From Acidovorax temperans (lineage in GTDB: Bacteria > Pseudomonadota > Gammaproteobacteria > Burkholderiales > Burkholderiaceae_C), in assembly GCF_006716905.1 (NCBI RefSeq), contig NZ_VFPV01000004.1:186001-250000 (forward strand): a stretch of DNA of 64,000 nt. The letters run 5' to 3'. Made by a program: the position numbers and the translations under genes. This document shows, piece by piece, positions 62,865 to 64,000 of this stretch (its first letter is position 1; every line of letters starts with the position of its first letter). The notes under the pieces were generated by a model, which did no database searches, was not told the origin of the DNA, and worked only from the letters and a program-made list of their open reading frames with translations.

Positions 62865-63281
62865 CTAACGCCTGAAAGTTCGCGTGTTGCGCAACTGGTC
62901 ATTGGCCGAGCAGGGTCTCAAGCGACCGCTTTGTTGCTCAGACCGGTCACTCTATTGATGCGAGCCGGGCAAGGTAGCAGGAGCAACTGATCACACCAAG
63001 GATGAATTGGTTCTCCCGACCCGCTGCGGTCGGTGTTGATGTAGGCAACGATCCCAGAAAACCGTCCGAGAAACCGGGGGAATCCCACCCCGGATACTTG
63101 GCGGCACGGCTTATCGGAACCATTGCGAAGAGCATCCGCAGTTGGCCCGCGGGTCCGAAACACGTAGCCAAGGTCTTCTCAAAGAATTAGATCGGCCAGA
63201 ACCATAGAACGTCCAAAAGCATTCTCTGGTGTGGTGACCTCATGGCTGCACCGAGCAGTGCGAAGCTGCCACATGAGCCGC
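62865..63281. other. Intergenic region with no recognised gene
   Basis: 417 bases between the IS5 element and the phosphite dehydrogenase gene. A 62-codon frame at 63002-63190 (+) begins MNWFSRPAAVGVDVG, and open frames also exist on the minus strand (62918-63163 and 62947-63171), but I recognise none and see no good ribosome-binding site. It contains a GGGG-CCCC-type dyad near 63075-63100. It may be decayed mobile-element DNA. Confidence 0.4.
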
Positions 63282-64000
63282 TCAGTGCGATGCCTCGTAG
63301 TGTGCAAGCGGCTCATTACCATTTAACGCAACGAGCAAATTTTCAGCAGCCTGCAACTCGATGGCTCGGCGAACCTTCTTCACCGCCGAACCAATGTGGG
63401 GTGTGAAAACCGTGGAGGGGTGTTGCAAGAGTTCCGGATGAATCTGGCGTGGACGGTCTGCCAGCAGCCAGTCTTCCATCTCGTACACATCGGCGGCGTA
63501 GGCACCCAGGCGCTCGTCCTTGAGCGCCCGTGCCACGGCAGCCTCGTCCACAACCGAGCCTCGCCCAATGTTGACCAGGATCTGCCCCCGCCGAACACCT
63601 TCAAGCATGGTGTCATTGACGAGGTGACGCGTTACGTCCAGCAGCGGAACGGCCAGAATGACATAGTCGGATTGCGACAGGGCCTCACCCAGGCTCACCA
63701 TGGTCAGGCGTTCGTCATCACCATGCGGGTCCACGCCCAGCAGTTGAGCGCACCCGAAGCCACAGAGACGGTCCACAATGGCCCGCCCAACGGCGCCAAG
63801 TCCGACGACCGCCACTATCGAGCCGTGCAACCCCATTCCGTACAGCTGGGGACGCCATCCTGCGTAGCTCTTGCGAACACTGACGTCACCTGCCAGCACA
63901 TGGCGCGCGGCGGCGATGGCCAGCCCAATGGCGAGTTCTGCCGTGGGTTCTGTGAGCAGGTCAGGAACGAAGCTCACGCTGACACCGGCTTGCGCACATG
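63282..64000 (-). CDS. ptxD: PtxD-like phosphite (phosphonate) dehydrogenase, 5' end beyond window
   Basis: The C-terminal 238 residues of a D-2-hydroxyacid dehydrogenase-fold enzyme; the start is right of the window. The sequence is strikingly PtxD-like: FVPDLLTEPTAELAIGLAI, VVGLGAVGRAIVDRL (NAD-binding GxGxxG), NIGRGSVVDEAAV (catalytic Arg), DVYEMEDWLLADRPR (catalytic Glu), and TPHIGSAVKKVRRAIE (catalytic His). PtxD oxidises phosphite to phosphate with NAD+. The Asp in GVDPHGDD at the end of strand beta-2 favours NAD+. A ptxABC transporter would be expected at the right side outside the window. The IS5 element lies 417 bases downstream. Confidence 0.85.
   Translation of the reverse strand, partial: CAQAGVSVSFVPDLLTEPTAELAIGLAIAAARHVLAGDVSVRKSYAGWRPQLYGMGLHGSIVAVVGLGAVGRAIVDRLCGFGCAQLLGVDPHGDDERLTMVSLGEALSQSDYVILAVPLLDVTRHLVNDTMLEGVRRGQILVNIGRGSVVDEAAVARALKDERLGAYAADVYEMEDWLLADRPRQIHPELLQHPSTVFTPHIGSAVKKVRRAIELQAAENLLVALNGNEPLAHYEASH

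Noticed and set aside
63002..63190. 62-codon open frame next to the IS5 element
   Set aside because: No ribosome-binding site, no recognised motif, and overlapping open frames on the other strand; treated as non-coding.

Overview
The window looks like chromosomal DNA of a betaproteobacterium in Burkholderiales, most likely Comamonadaceae (Acidovorax-like). It is GC-rich, and the proteins, the argP/argO and glcE/glcF arrangements and a dispersed AT-hairpin/GCGCTT-hairpin repeat fit that family; this is my reading of style, not a database result. No rRNA, tRNA, CRISPR array or prophage was found. Most of the window is core genome; the accessory parts are three insertion sequences, a low-GC histidine-rich gene cluster and the right edge.

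Layout. 1-4.2 kb: end of a LysR regulator, a lone receiver protein, a serine hydrolase, shikimate kinase and a glycine-zipper protein. 4.26-5.73 kb: an IS4-family element. 5.8-11.3 kb: ferredoxin-NADP reductase, diverging from a branched-chain-type ABC importer operon (binding protein, fused LivH-LivM, LivG, LivF). 11.5-16 kb: comM, then a porin-glnK-amtB nitrogen operon behind a sigma-54-type promoter. 16.1-19.4 kb: glcE, a DUF1275 membrane protein and glcF. 19.6-25.1 kb: a chemoreceptor, then a substrate-binding lipoprotein gene (broken by an in-frame amber codon) translationally coupled to a membrane GGDEF/EAL protein. 25.3-28.6 kb: a ProQ-like RNA chaperone, an IS1595-family element that has split a LexA-box-like operator in front of a GyrI-like gene, and a frameshifted WYL regulator. 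28.8-31.6 kb: a low-GC, histidine-rich membrane gene cluster (CzcI-like protein, HupE/UreJ, DUF6488, EamA with a His-rich tail). 31.8-46.8 kb: glutathione peroxidase, transporters, lplT, alr, an ABC exporter, argP/argO, an orphan peptide-binding protein, GST, a panE-like reductase, an HpcH/HpaI aldolase and radA. 46.9-51.2 kb: ilvE, a zinc-finger protein and three surface-glycan genes. 51.4-61.7 kb: nitronate monooxygenase, a LysR/MFS divergent pair, a two-component system, AmpG, an M48 peptidase, a diguanylate cyclase, an MBL hydrolase and an SMR pump. 61.7-64 kb: an IS5-family element with a CTAA target duplication, a region without recognisable genes, and the C-terminal part of a PtxD-like phosphite dehydrogenase running off the edge.

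The most unusual signals are: (1) an 11-copy dispersed two-hairpin repeat that repeatedly supplies the stop codon and last residues of neighbouring genes and is once read through in frame inside glcE; (2) the IS1595 insertion into a reconstructable 16-bp CTGT-N8-ACAG operator before a GyrI-like gene; (3) the binding-lipoprotein/GGDEF-EAL pair with its amber mutation; (4) the low-GC His-rich cluster with a densely hairpinned leader; and (5) a perfect 24-bp palindrome in front of a TTG-started ABC exporter.
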